Source: Talinum fruticosum
Taxonomy: Eukaryota > Streptophyta > Magnoliopsida > Caryophyllales > Talinaceae
Assembly (NCBI GenBank): GCA_021018815.1
Contig: JAITYX010000025.1
Coordinates: 4,822,001 to 4,886,000, forward strand
DNA: 64,000 nt
Direction: 5' to 3'
Part shown: positions 42,961 through 54,083 of the stretch, in pieces
Layout of the letters: the number at the start of each line of letters is the position of its first letter
Numbering within the stretch: position 1 is the stretch's first letter
Made by a program: the position numbers and the translations under genes
The notes under the pieces: generated by a model
The model's database searches: none
What the model saw: the letters and a program-made list of their open reading frames with translations, nothing else
Told to the model about the DNA's origin: nothing

Positions 42961-44530
42961 AGAGAGAAGGCTTTTTCCTGTAAATCGGTTCGGACTTAGT
43001 TGTCTATTCATTTGTATGAATGAGACAATGCTCAGTCTTCCTGAACTTTACAGTTCTGGAACCCTTTTGAAAAGATTAGAATAGGTTTTTTATTCCTCTT
43101 CTTCATTGAAACCAAGCCCTTCTTTATGAAGGAGACACACTAAAAGCCTAATAGCATATCAATGTTTTTTACATTGAGTGAATTTCAAAACAAGCTCTTG
43201 AGACTCATTGAGCTTTCTTTTCGGTTGCTCATTCTCTGTTACGAGTGACTCGGACACGATCTCATTTGCATGAGTACTGGTCTTAAGTTCTTTTAGATTT
43301 TATCTCGGCTTTTTCAATTAATTTTTTAAAGCATTGCTCTCATCGATAAGAGACTCAACTTGTTCTTTGAACTAGAATGAGTCGAGTTGGACTTTTCTTC
43401 CAAAGTAAAAATATATCATGCTAAATCAACTTTTGAAAATTTGAGAAAGTATTCAATGACCTTATCAATATCGAGTCCTCGTTGTCCGACTCGGATTCAG
43501 CTTTCGAGTCATCTTCTTCGGATGAGTCATCATCACTCTAGGTAGCCATCATAGCCTTTTCCTTTCTGTCCTTCTTTGTCTTGGGATAGTCTCTGACTAT
43601 GTGGTCCTTTGTGCCACATTCATAGCAACTAAAGTTCTTAGATAAAGATAACTTTGAAGGAGAAGAAAATTTACCTTTTTATTCTTTTTATCCTTCTTAT
43701 ATAACTCATCATTTGGCCTTTTTTCCCACCTCTTGTATTTGATCATTCCCTTGAAGCCATGAGCTATGAGTACCATAGGATCCTCTTCTGACTACGAGGA
43801 GCTCAAACTTGCACGTTTGCTTTCTAAGGCCTTCAGCGCAATATTCTTTTTGGTGTTAACCTCGGCATCCTCTTCCTCCGGATAAATTTCGTGAATGAGT
43901 AACTTGCCAATAAGCTTGTCCGGCCTTAGTTGAGATAGGTTCTCAGCTTCTTCAATGGTTGTCACCTTAAGAACACATCTCTTCTTTGGTAGACTTCTTA
44001 AAATCTTTCTGGACATTTCTTCGTGAGAGATCTTTCTACCCGGAGATTTGAGATTATTAGTAATCTCTGTAAACCGAACATACATCTTAGTGATGTTTTC
44101 TTCTAGCTCCATCTTGAAAAGCTCATATTTATGAAAATACTCGACTTATCTTTGCCTGCTTCACTTGGCTTGTTCCTTCATAGGTGTTGACAAGAGTGTC
44201 CCACACCACTTTAGCTATGTCACAAGCTGAGACCCTGTTGTATTCTTATGTGCTAATGGCACACATCCATGTGTTCATTGCCTTTAAATTCTTTATGAAT
44301 TTCTCGATCCGCTTAGTGGTGAGCTCCGATTTGGCTTTAGATATAAGAGCTGCATTCTCCATCTTCATTGGAATGTAGTTGTTGGCTTGGATGATGTTCC
44401 AAACATCTTCATCATTGTCCATCCAAAAACATTCCATCATTTTCTTCCAATGGGCAAAGTTTGACCCTTTGATCTTCGGTGGTCCGGTGGATGATTTTCC
44501 TTCATCGAACTCTCCATTGTTCTAAGCCAT
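42961..44530 (-). pseudogene. Outer copia gag
   Basis: The ATG at 44528-44530 is followed within three codons by a stop, then by the usual NNGEFDEG. 44246-44440 encodes MMECFWMDNDEDVWNIIQ and 43792-44112 encodes GRKISHEEMSRKILRSLPKK and KLLIHEIYPEEEDAEV. The knuckle near 43585-43630 has lost its last cysteine (HIVRDYPK). 42961-43500 is the lysine/leucine-rich spacer before protease. Confidence 0.8.
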
Positions 44531-44573
44531 CTGATCTTTATACCTTTGGGTAGTGAGATCCTCTTAAAAGGCT

Positions 44574-44587
44574 AGGCTCGATACTAA
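44574..44587 (-). other. Primer-binding site of the outer copia element
   Basis: The minus strand reads TTAGTATCGAGCC beside the LTR start, the same shortened initiator-tRNA-like site as in element 1 with one further change. Confidence 0.65.
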
Positions 44588-44588
44588 T

Positions 44589-46075
44589 TGAAGGTTTACT
44601 CTTGGAGAGTCTAAGTCACCCTAGAGGGGGTGGGTGAATAGGGTGAAGAAGAAAATTAAACAATTTTTGCAACAATACGACTCAACACAAGATTCCGAGT
44701 CTAGATTGGACTCAGCAAAGTAATAACACGGATGTACGTGGAAACCCTCCCGGGTAGAAAACCACGGACAGTGCTAATCCAAGCACCAAGTCAAATCCAC
44801 TATTTTGAATCCACAAAATACAAAGGACTGACTCAACCGAATTGCTCCCTTAAATAATTCCTTACAATGTTTTCTTAGACTCGAAGTTCCCTTATCCGAT
44901 ATAGTAATTCCGGATCGAGGTAACCTTTACAATCGGGGACAACTAAGCTGAGTTAACCCTTACAGCTCAGTCAAGGGACCTTACTTAGAAAGTAAGAAAA
45001 GAATGTAACTGATTACAAGACTTTCTTTACAACTCATAAAATATTAAACACGGACTTCGAGTTGTAAATGGAAGATTGAGTAAGAATGAGAACAATAATT
45101 AGTTGAATAATAAATACGGTTCTAGCAATCTGTTCAGCAATCTTCTAGTCTTGTGGAATGGCTTCTATTTATAGCCAGCCACACAAAGTGACCGTTGAGG
45201 CCTTGTTACGGATAGAAGTTTTCACTAGCCATTGTAACGGCTAATTTAAGTCGCTTAGAAAAGATCTGTTGGCATATAAACGTTGTGCAACTGGTCTTGG
45301 CTCCAAAAGATGGTCCAATCACTTTATGGTGACTTAAAGTTATGGTGGAAACAACCCTTAGGCCTAGAGTTGGAGTTTTCTAGTTTTGGAAACAAACAAC
45401 CCCGACACGTGTCCGAGCCATGTCCACAAGTAGCTAAAACTTGTCCGCTCATGTTTAACGGCTAGAAGCCGGTTGCTTTTGTATTTTAAAAATAAGTTAG
45501 CCTAGTTTGAAAAACCTACAAAAGTAAACCACATTGGTTCTCAAAGTATAACAATACTTTGGTCCAAGATTAGGCACAAATAATAATTAAATGGAAGTAA
45601 TTAAATGCGTAATTATCTTTGGCCTAAAGGAATGAAATTTCTGAGTCTAATATTTAATATAATCAAATTCCTTCTTGAGTAAATCCTAAGCTGATCAAGT
45701 AGAGAGAGTAAATATATCGGAGCGTATCAACTTGATCCGGTCAAATAATTCTCAAGGAAATAAACTAACTTAGAATAAAGAATTAAGGTTGTAATTCTTT
45801 TTGCATTGAAATACATAGTGAGTACTAAGAATAAGAGTGTGAGAGATATTATTTAAGCATGCGAGAGTTCTAAGTGATGTCCGAGTGAGTCGAAACACCG
45901 AGTATAGGAGATATGCAATAAGGCGTTTTTGAGTCGGTTAGAAACGATTGAAAACTTAGATAAGAGTTTTTATGGCACTCGAATGATGTGGCATCCAAAC
46001 TTAAGAGAGATAGGATTTATACGTGAGTCTTCATGTAATACTAATAACAACTTAGAGTCAAAACCCGAGTCTTCA
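44589..46075 (-). repeat. LTR-G, 5' LTR of the outer copia element
   Basis: Complete at both ends, TGAAGG to GAGTCTTCA, 1487 bp, TATA-type box at 45165-45174. Includes the 42-bp internal repeat of the LTR end (first GAGTCTTCA ends at 46033). Directly after it, TAGTCCTTGAC is gag sequence of an older element, giving the insertion site of the whole outer element. Confidence 0.85.
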
Positions 46076-46928
46076 TAGTCCTTGACACTATGCTCTTTCT
46101 TGGCATTCTCAATGAAACTAGAATTTTAAGTAAAAAAGGAATTTATAAGAGAAGAGCATTTACAGTTCCTTTCTTTTCTAAAGACTTTAGTTTTAGGCTT
46201 CTACTATTTCTTGTGTATTATCATCTTCTTGAATTCTCTTCTTAGAAGCACCATCGAATCTTGTTTTGAGTCTTAGCTATTCGGACATGGTCTAACTTCC
46301 TTTTAAAGTGATCTTCTTTCTCATGATGGCCTTCGATTTTTCTTCTTCAATAACCATTACCTTTGGACCCCATTTCTTCTTTGAAAGGTACCATATAGGT
46401 TTTCTAACAACTTCTTTATTGGATACCTTCTTACCGAGAGATTTTTGATTATTTACAATCTTAGTGAACCTTATGTACATCTTGATGATGCTCTCATCAG
46501 CCTCAATCTTAAATAATTCATACTTGCGTAGATACTCGGCTGACCTTGGTTTGTCTCACTTGGCTTGTTCCTTCAAAGGTGGTCACCAAAGTGTCCCACA
46601 CCTCTTTAGTCGTATCACAATCTAAGACTCTGCTCAACTCCGATGAATTTAATGCACATATAAGAATGTTCATAGGTCTATGATTTTCTTGTGTATTTCG
46701 TTCTCATCGCTTATGAATTTCGTCTTCAAGTTTGGGACAATTTTAATGCTTGCTTGCTTCATAGGGATATAGTTTATATCTCGCGATGATATCCCCGACT
46801 TCCTCATCATCTTGATCTTAAATGAAGCAATGCATTAACTTCCTTCAAAGGGAAAAGTTCGAGTCCTTAAACTTTGGTGGTTTAGTGAATGATCTTCCTT
46901 GATCGAACACTCCATATAGATGAGCCAC
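46076..46928 (-). pseudogene. Copia element 3 gag, N-terminal two thirds
   Basis: 46292-46480 encodes MYIRFTKIVNNQKSLGKKVS and KKWGPKVMVIEEE, the core of the family gag. The start region (AHLYGVFDQG) has GTG in place of the first ATG at 46926-46928. The zinc-knuckle region is interrupted by the outer element at the left end. Confidence 0.75.
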
Positions 46929-46949
46929 AATCTTTATACCTTTGGATTG

Positions 46950-48439
46950 TTAAAATAAAATTGCAAAAATTAAGTTAAAAAATGAAATAAAAACTCGGAC
47001 AAAGAAACCGAACCTAGAGTAACTCAAAAACACGAAAGAATAAAGATAGTTTGTTTACAAGGAAACCCCCATAGGGGCGAGAAAATCTTGTACTCGTGCT
47101 AATCTAAACACAAATTCAAACTCCACTATTTGATGAATCCACAAATACAAAGTTAATGACTACCTAGATTTGCTCCCTTAGGCAAATTTGTTACAATTTT
47201 CCCAGGCCCCCTTATCGACCTAGTACTTACAAGTTAAGGTACCCTTTGCAACATAGCACAAATGAGTTGAATATAGAATATCAACTCAGTCAAGGGATGA
47301 CTAAGAAAAGTGTTTGAAATGAAAGAGAGACTATAAGACTTTTCTTACAAGAGTTATGATTCACGACAACATATGTGAGTACAATCTGCGAGTTATAAGC
47401 TAAAAGAATGAAATAATTAAGCACTTGGTTCTAGAAATGTTGTAAGTCTTGTATCGGGGCTTCTATTTATAGGCTGCTTGGAAGAAAGTTGTTGTGTCTT
47501 TAGCTGGAAAAACTAGGTCGACTAGCCATTGTTTGGGACAGTCTATGACATGATTTCGGACCATTTCAAATAAGTTGTTGCGCTTAGGTCCTAGCATCGA
47601 GAATTTGTTCTACCATATCAAAGTATCCGTAAGATAAGGTACAAAAATGCACTAGACTTAGAAAGGAAAAATTGCCCAAAACAAGCAACGAATAAGCATA
47701 TTAGTGTAGATCGAGTCTATTCGTGAATTATGGATTTTCTGTTATAGTCTTTCAATGAAGAAGTTAATGTCCTTGCTTTTATTTGTAATTAAATTTCTTT
47801 ACAAAACCCGCAAAACCAAATTAGAGAATGGTAATCAAAGTATAAAAATACTTTGGTAAAAAATTTGGTTGGTATTAGTTTAAATCAAGCATTTAAAGAT
47901 TGAATCTACTTAATCTTTTAAACTAGAAATTTTCAAGTCTAATATTCAATATGTTATGATTCCTGTTATGTCTTAACCCAATGCATAAGTTCAACAAAGA
48001 TAAGTTTATGAGTTATTTAGACATATTTCAATGTTTATCGAGTTAATTAATTTCTCGAAGTGAATATGGCTTTAATAGTATTAAGACAAGTAATTTTAGT
48101 TCAATTCTTAAAGCATGATAGTTTAAAAGGGAAGTTATGAATGTGAAATTATTTGGCAAACTTGATGTCTAAGTCATACTAAATTGGTCGAGTTTTCCAA
48201 AACTTAGTGGCTCAGTCAAGCTCAATTAATATGACTAGTGAGTTTCTACTTTCTAAAGTAGAATTAAGTCCTTAGACTTTTAATAAAAAACATCTTAGTA
48301 CAAAGTCTTAGGTTAGTTATATAATATTACTTAGTCTTGTGAATTTCTTTTAGGATGCATCTTAGTTAATCCTAAATTTAGACGGATGACTTAAACTCAA
48401 AATCAATTGAGGGACCAGATGAGCATACCAAAGCCTTCA
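46950..48439 (-). repeat. LTR-I, 5' LTR of copia element 3
   Basis: Older-type LTR resembling LTR-B. A deletion of roughly 110 bp removed the primer-binding site and the first LTR bases, so gag leader runs into AATAAAATTGCAAAAATTAAG. TATA-type box at 47463-47472; end AAGCCTTCA at 48439. Confidence 0.75.
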
Positions 48440-50265
48440 ATACTATTCCTAGGATAGTTCTATTAGAGTTATTATATGCTCTAAGATGCACATTTTGTTT
48501 AGAGATTTTGTGCTCTATTATTCCTAACCTCTTAGTAGTTCTCTAGGGGCATATGCTCACAGCTGACCCATTGTCTACCAAAGTCAAGAGCACAAACTTT
48601 TTAGTGCAAGTTACTCGTTAGGTACAAGGCTTCGTTGTACTAGTACCGGAGTTTTTCTTCTCTTTAGTAGTTATTTCATAAATTTACCATGACTCGTTGT
48701 GGTTATGGTAGACAACTCTTCTTCAACTAGCATTCGAACATCTTTAAGCGTGAAGCTCATGAAAGGCAAGAACTTTAAGTACTTGTTATGAGCTCATGAA
48801 AACCCAGCTTCATTTGTACACGAGAGGATAAGATTTGACTAAAGCAAAGTTGTAAAACCCATTTCAGCCTACAAAAAGCTAAGCATTGTCAAAACACAAC
48901 CTAAAGCATGTCTCCATGGGCCAAACCAACCAATAATTTTATTTCTCGGTCGGTCCCAATTTGGTTCAGGCTCTTTAGCGCAACTCTAAATCGGCACCGA
49001 CCTCTAAGCTAGGAAAAATGCATCGATTTGACTTGTTTTCATCGTCAAACCATAACATGCTTCCTTAGACCATAAAGCATGGTTGTTTTAGTCTAGCACC
49101 GAGTACATGGTTCTTCGTTAATTGTGTCGTTTTTACTAACTCAACATCTCAAATATTTATTTATCCATTTTTGGAAATATTAGCCCGAGTTTATCCATTT
49201 TTTATAAATAGAGGGTTCCCCTCCGCCAACCGTCTCACAAACCGGTTTCGCCATTTTCTGGTTCACTTGTACTAAAACTCTCTTTCAAGCTCTTCTCTCT
49301 ACTTTCTATCACTCACACTCCAAATTTTGGTTTCTAAAATTTTACTAAAAAGCCTTTATTTCGCTTTTTTTTTTCACTCCGACTTACCGTTACTTCATAA
49401 AAATCATGTAAAGATCCGAGCCTAGTATATGGGTTAGCATGAGAGCTTATTTCCATGTATTCGAGTGTTTTTTTATAGCATTTTTTTATATCATTGTTTA
49501 AATTCAATTTTTATTGCTTACATATTGTGGTTTTTTAATATGTAATTTCATTTAAATTTTCAAACAATCGACTCAAAATCTAATGAACACAACAATTCGA
49601 GCGAGTAACAAAGTAGTCCAAGAACTTAGCCATACTGATCAATGACGTGAAGGAAATTTTAAGTCCAAGACTAATGGGCCCGGATCAATGCAAAGGAAAG
49701 ATCGGATGTCTCAACTTCATCAATCGATCCGCACCTAGAATTCACCTCACTCAATTTCGAGTGATTTTTGTTATCTCGTTACTTGAACAATTTAGTTCTT
49801 TTGATTGAGAATAATTTTGGTTTGTAATAATTTAAGACAATTTATGAATTGTTGTATTCAGATGTTGTAAAATACTACTTCTTATATTCACAGGTTTTGA
49901 GCTGTTTTCGACCGGTTAGAAGCGAAGCCACACTCCCGTCCAATTAATGGTGATTGGTTTCCGAGTATAGAGAAGGAGTCTTTGTGAGTTTAGAAGAGCT
50001 ACAAGCTTCCTTCAAAACAAGAAGAAATCAGATTGAGAAGACTTCTCTCAAGTAAGCCATGATTCTTAGCGTCATAAACTACCCTACTTACAAGCTAGCT
50101 CTTACGCTGCAACCTACCTTTTGGAGTCGTTCAATAGGATGTCTTCTAGTGGCATTGTCAAGCCTTTTCAGTCTTTACAACCAATCACAACTTGTTAAGA
50201 CGAAGAAGAAGCTCTTATTGGTTCGGATTACTCATGTAGTCGAATACTTTTGCAGATTTTAGTTT
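48440..50265. other. Unassigned interval
   Basis: No coding region with recognisable similarity. 49200-49330 is CT-rich and follows a TATA-like TTTTATAAATAGAGGG at about 49202, which looks like the promoter and leader of an LTR or gene. The rest is moderately AT-rich. It probably consists of old element remains. Confidence 0.4.
49200..49215 (+). promoter_or_regulatory. Candidate TATA box
   Basis: TATAAATAGAGGG is a strong plant TATA context, with a pyrimidine-rich stretch starting about 50 bases downstream. No coding sequence was recognised behind it. Confidence 0.35.
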
Positions 50266-50660
50266 TCTGTTTTTAGTCAAGATTAATCATTATAATTAGT
50301 GTTAATTAATTATGATTAGTCATAATCTTTCCTTATTGGTTAGGAAAGGTATTTTGCGTGGGAAATGGCCTCCTATATAAGGCTTGCCTGGTTCTTGTAA
50401 AAACAACTCTTTGAATACATTGTTTTTAGTTAAAGTTATAAGTATATCTTCAACTCGAACGTTTGAGTGAATCGAACTTCGTCTTCAAAATTCCCTAGCT
50501 ACTCGGAACTTCGTTTGGCAACAAGGTGGTGATCTCCTATGTTTTAGAAGTCCTCTGTTGGGTCGAATCCCAGGCCATCTTCTTTGTTGCCCTTGTTTGA
50601 TTTCAAAGTTGGACACATTATTCCTTCTAAGCCGACCAGGCGCTATCCCCTGCTTTTACT
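50266..50660 (+). repeat. Candidate LTR segment with promoter
   Basis: The segment has a TATA-like CCTATATAAGGCTTGCC at about 50371 and a downstream leader (TTGTAAAAACAAC... to about 50650) similar in layout to U3-R-U5 of plant gypsy LTRs. No second copy occurs in the window and no ends were identified. Confidence 0.3.
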
Positions 50661-51183
50661 ATCAAAGCCCACTTTTTCCAACCTCTTAGCTTTATTAACT
50701 ATTGCTAACAACTAATTCCCATGGCTTCGATCCATCAACTTTTTTATTGTTTTCATTTAATTCTTTATACCATGTTTTGAATGCCTTTAATTTTTGTACT
50801 GGCATGTTGATTGCTTGTTTTCTTTAATCCAATTTTTACTCACTTATCTAATTAATAGAGGATGTCCTTGTCACGAGCGGAATGAGGAGCACCCCTCCTT
50901 ATTTTGTATCTTTGCCCCTGAACATTGGAACATTAGTTTGATCAATGGAGTCCTTTTCTAAAACAATTCCTAACCTTTATAGTTTTTCTCCATTTTTTGT
51001 TGTCCCGTGGGTAAACCGAGAAGAAAAGGAAAAATAATTTAGTTTTGTTAGTTTTTCTTTCAAAAGTGACTCGTGATTTCTTTATAATATGTTTTAATTC
51101 TTAAAACTATATTTTGGTTTTTTAATAAAGGAAAATTAGGTAAATTTTAGAAAGTGTCTCGACTGTCTGAGCCATCCGACGAT
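50661..51183. other. Unassigned interval before the second gypsy element
   Basis: AT-rich and without ORFs; it ends at the LTR start at 51184. Confidence 0.4.
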
Positions 51184-52074
51184 TGATGGGGAGAGCACCC
51201 CAGCGGACTCTAACACATACCGAGAACCAACCAAGTGCCAACCGACAATTTTGAGTCGTCATAATCTACTATTGAGTCCTCGCTTTTGACACAACTCTTA
51301 AGAGAGTGTTGGCAAAACTTAGAAATACTTATCTGCCTCTTCGGACATGAGTAAAAAGGCCGGACAAAACTGAAATTATTCTAAGATAATAAGTCTAAGT
51401 TGATCTTTTCCGAGTTGATAGTCATCCGAGCTCGGACCATTTTGCAGCTTACACTTAGATCTATTTGGACATCTTTAGCAGAGCTAGAAAGGGAAAGTTT
51501 AAGGAACAGAATGCATAGAGAATGTGTTGATATCGACTACAACCTGTCACGATCCTTAGAATTACTTTTTTATCCTTTTTACTCGAATGTATCGGAATCT
51601 TTGGCTTGAAAAAGGGATTTATAACCCTTGGATTAGAGTGATGTAACCTAGATTCAAGGTCCTATATATATGTATAGGCCTTCACTTGGAAGAGAAAACC
51701 TGATTTTGAATATTGGCTATATACTAAGTAAAGTTGAGCTGAGCTCGTTTCAAACCCTAAATTCTCTTTTGCTTGTCTAGTTAGTGGTGTAATTAGGTTG
51801 TGTTTGAAGAGTCTTATTAGACTTAGAGTGGTGCGATTGTATCTCTTTGTGTGATTAGTGCCCTAGTTTTATCCTTAGTGGTGTGACTGTATCCTTGGGT
51901 AATTCTAGTCTATCTTATTGCCTTAGTGCTAGTTTCCATTGTTATTCATCTTTTATAGAGTGATTAGCTATGTTCTTGGTACCTCATCGCCTAGTTATTC
52001 TTTTTGAGTCCTTTCTAAGTCCTTAAGAATTGCGGCGGTTCATACTGCTTTCAGGATAGGTGTAGCTTATCATC
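51184..52074 (+). repeat. 5' LTR of gypsy element 2
   Basis: Starts TGATGGGGAGAGCACCCC, matching TGATGAGGAGAGCACCCC of the 3' copy. Shared blocks include GAGTCCTCGCTTT, CGGACATGAGTAAAA and GAATGCATAGAGAATGTG. TATA box TATATATATG at about 51664. It ends near CTTATCATCTTGG, where the leader begins. Confidence 0.8.
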
Positions 52075-52199
52075 TTGGTACAAAAGTTTTTATATCGAGC
52101 TTTGGAGCCTTTCTTAAGTTCAGTTTCATTAACCCCCAAACACAACCCTTCATCCCAAACACATCAATCCACAAAAGAACACATAAACCAAAACAAGTG

Positions 52200-53190
52200 G
52201 AAGTATACCGTTGGAAGAGCGTTTTGAAATGCTCATAAACAACTATGATGAGTTGCGTGCCCAGGACATTTATTTGAGAAAGCAACTAGGAGATATGATG
52301 GAAAAGAAGCAACGTGAAATAGAGGAGTCACATCCAAGCTCACCACCTCATACCCACTCACACGAGGATGATGAAGAAGAGAGCAATCCTTTTGCTTCTT
52401 CCAGTTAGTGAGAGCAGGGGAGAGAAAGAGAGGGAGAAGGCATCACTCGCCACGTCCAAACTCAAATTTCAAAGTTGAAATCCCAAAGTTTGAGGGCCGC
52501 CATAACCCGAGATGAGTTTCCGCACTAGTTATAAACGAGTTGAAAGGATCTTCGACTACAAAGAAGTGAAAGATGAGAAGAAGGTTAACCTTGTTGCTAT
52601 TAGAGGATTTGCCTCCAAATGGTGGGAAAATATGGTGAAAAAGTGTGATAATTAGAGAAAACCCTAGATAAAGAGTTGGGAGAAAATGATATCTAAGTTG
52701 TAGACTCGATTCTTACCACCCACATACATCTAGAACAACTATTCCAAGTTGCATAACTTACAACAAGGTTCGATGTGTATGGAGGAATATTCAAAGGAGT
52801 TCGAAAGGATGATGATCAAGTATGATCGTTAAGAGTTTGAGGATTATACTATAGTCAAATATCTGGGAGGAATAGACCTGAGTTCCGCACCCAAGCCTAC
52901 TACTACTTAGACTACACCTCGTAATAACGCTGCTACTCGGTTTTAATGTAAATCGTATGTGTTTTAAGTGTCAAGGTTTAGGACACATTGCTTTTGACTC
53001 GTCCAAATAAAAGAGTATCATTATTGTTGAGAATGATAAGGCATTGATAGAAGAGGATGAGCCACAAAGAGAACTATGCCTTGTTGAACGTCTAGAAGAA
53101 ATTGTTGAAGAGGCTAATGAAGGAGAATTGCTTGTGATTATGCAGGCCTTGAGCGAATACAAGGATCCAGGAGAACCATAAATGGCAAAG
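52200..53190 (+). pseudogene. Gypsy element 2 gag
   Basis: 52211-52408 is open and encodes ERFEMLINNYDELRAQDIYL and an acidic, serine-rich stretch. Downstream, frames with FKVEIPKFEGRHNPDEF (52480), MCMEEYSKEFERMMIKYD (52765) and the knuckle CFKCQGLGHIAFDSSK (about 52970) follow gag order. In the knuckle the last cysteine is serine. 53040-53180 encodes the acidic region before protease. Multiple frameshifts. Confidence 0.8.
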
Positions 53191-53562
53191 TGTACTCGAT
53201 CATTATTGATGGAGGGAGTTGCACAAATGTTTCCTCATTGAGCATGGTAGATGAGCCCTAGTTGCACACTCGAGTTGCACCCTCACCCTTACAATATTCG
53301 AGTTGTTGAGTCAAGGTAAGGGCCTAAGAGATAATTCTCGTTGTTTAATATCCTTTAGTGTTGGGAAATCATATGTTGATGATATATGGTGTGATCTTAT
53401 ATCTATGAAAGCATGTTATTTACTTTTAGGTAGACCTTGGTTGTTTGACCGTAGAGTTATTCATGATGGGTTCAAAAACACATACAACATTGGTAAGGTT
53501 GGGAAAAAGACAACCCTAGCCCCACTTGAACCATCACAACTACCAAAAATCAAACCCTCTTA
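53191..53562 (+). pseudogene. Gypsy element 2 protease
   Basis: IIDGGSCTNVSS near 53195-53235 is the active-site motif (D-x-GSC form). The open stretch 53303-53563 gives WCDLISMKACYLLLGRPWLF and RRVIHDGFKNTY, the end of the domain. A frameshift separates the halves. Confidence 0.85.
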
Positions 53563-53636
53563 GACACCCAATCATTCCGAGCTCTTTATGACCATAAGGG
53601 AAACTTGTCTACAATCAATGCATCGTTAACTTAGAC

Positions 53637-54083
53637 CCCTAAAAGAGTTGATTCTTTTGGATAATCCTCCTTTGGTTATGAAAGCAGTTTTCCATTCATC
53701 TTCTTCTCTAATTTGAATATGATAATATCTCGCTTTTGAGGTCAATATAAGAAAAGACCTCGGAGTTAATTCTTGTTGCTTTTGAGGGTGTAGATACTTG
53801 ATCATGATTTTGTTAATGGCATGGCTATCTATACACATCCTCATAGAACCATCTTTCTTTGGAACTAACAATGCTGGCACAGACACATGGGCTCAGACTT
53901 TCTCTCAAGCAAACCTTTAGACAAAGCAACTCCTCAACTTGCCTTTGCACTTCTAAGGTGTCTTTTGGGTTCATTATATAAGCAGGCTTTTGGCGAGAAT
54001 GGAATCTAGGATAAGGCTTATGTGGTGCTGGATATTTCACTTGGGTGGCAAACCAAGATGTATCTCCTCTTGTTATGCGCTTT
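53637..54083 (-). pseudogene. Gypsy element 2 RT core, inverted segment
   Basis: The N-terminal half of reverse transcriptase, but on the opposite strand from the rest of the element. Reading leftward from 54080: FHSRQKPAYIMNPKDTLEVQ, RQVEELL, then PALLVPKKDGSMRMCIDSHA, INKIMIKY, YYHIQIREEDEWKTAF. Just right of the segment the plus strand resumes with [19 protein letters not shown] and [12 protein letters not shown], the very next RT motifs. So about 450 bp was flipped in place. It also contains frameshifts. Confidence 0.9.

Larger units (their letters stand above)
22631..46075 (-). mobile_element. Outer copia element, Sirevirus-like, split by two insertions
   Basis: Collects pieces that together give one element in the right order on the minus strand: 5' LTR 44589-46075, primer-binding site, gag 42961-44530, protease and integrase 41567-42960, RT 37554-38439, RNase H 26421-27183, ORF X 24240-25829, purine tract 23827-23839, 3' LTR 22631-23826. 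Insertions explain the gaps: a related copia element (27184-37553) in RT and a gypsy solo LTR (38440-41566) between integrase and RT. Both breaks rejoin at the same point of the uninterrupted relatives. LTR-E and LTR-G are very alike where they overlap, as expected for one element. Confidence 0.8.
46076..48439 (-). mobile_element. Copia element 3 (older subfamily), gag and LTR
   Basis: Minus-strand remnant with part of gag and a 5' LTR. The outer element sits in the zinc-knuckle region of its gag (46075/46076). It is close to element 2 (compare TAGTCCTTGAC here with AAGTCCTTGAC near 5690). The other half should lie to the left of 22631 but was not found there. Confidence 0.75.
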
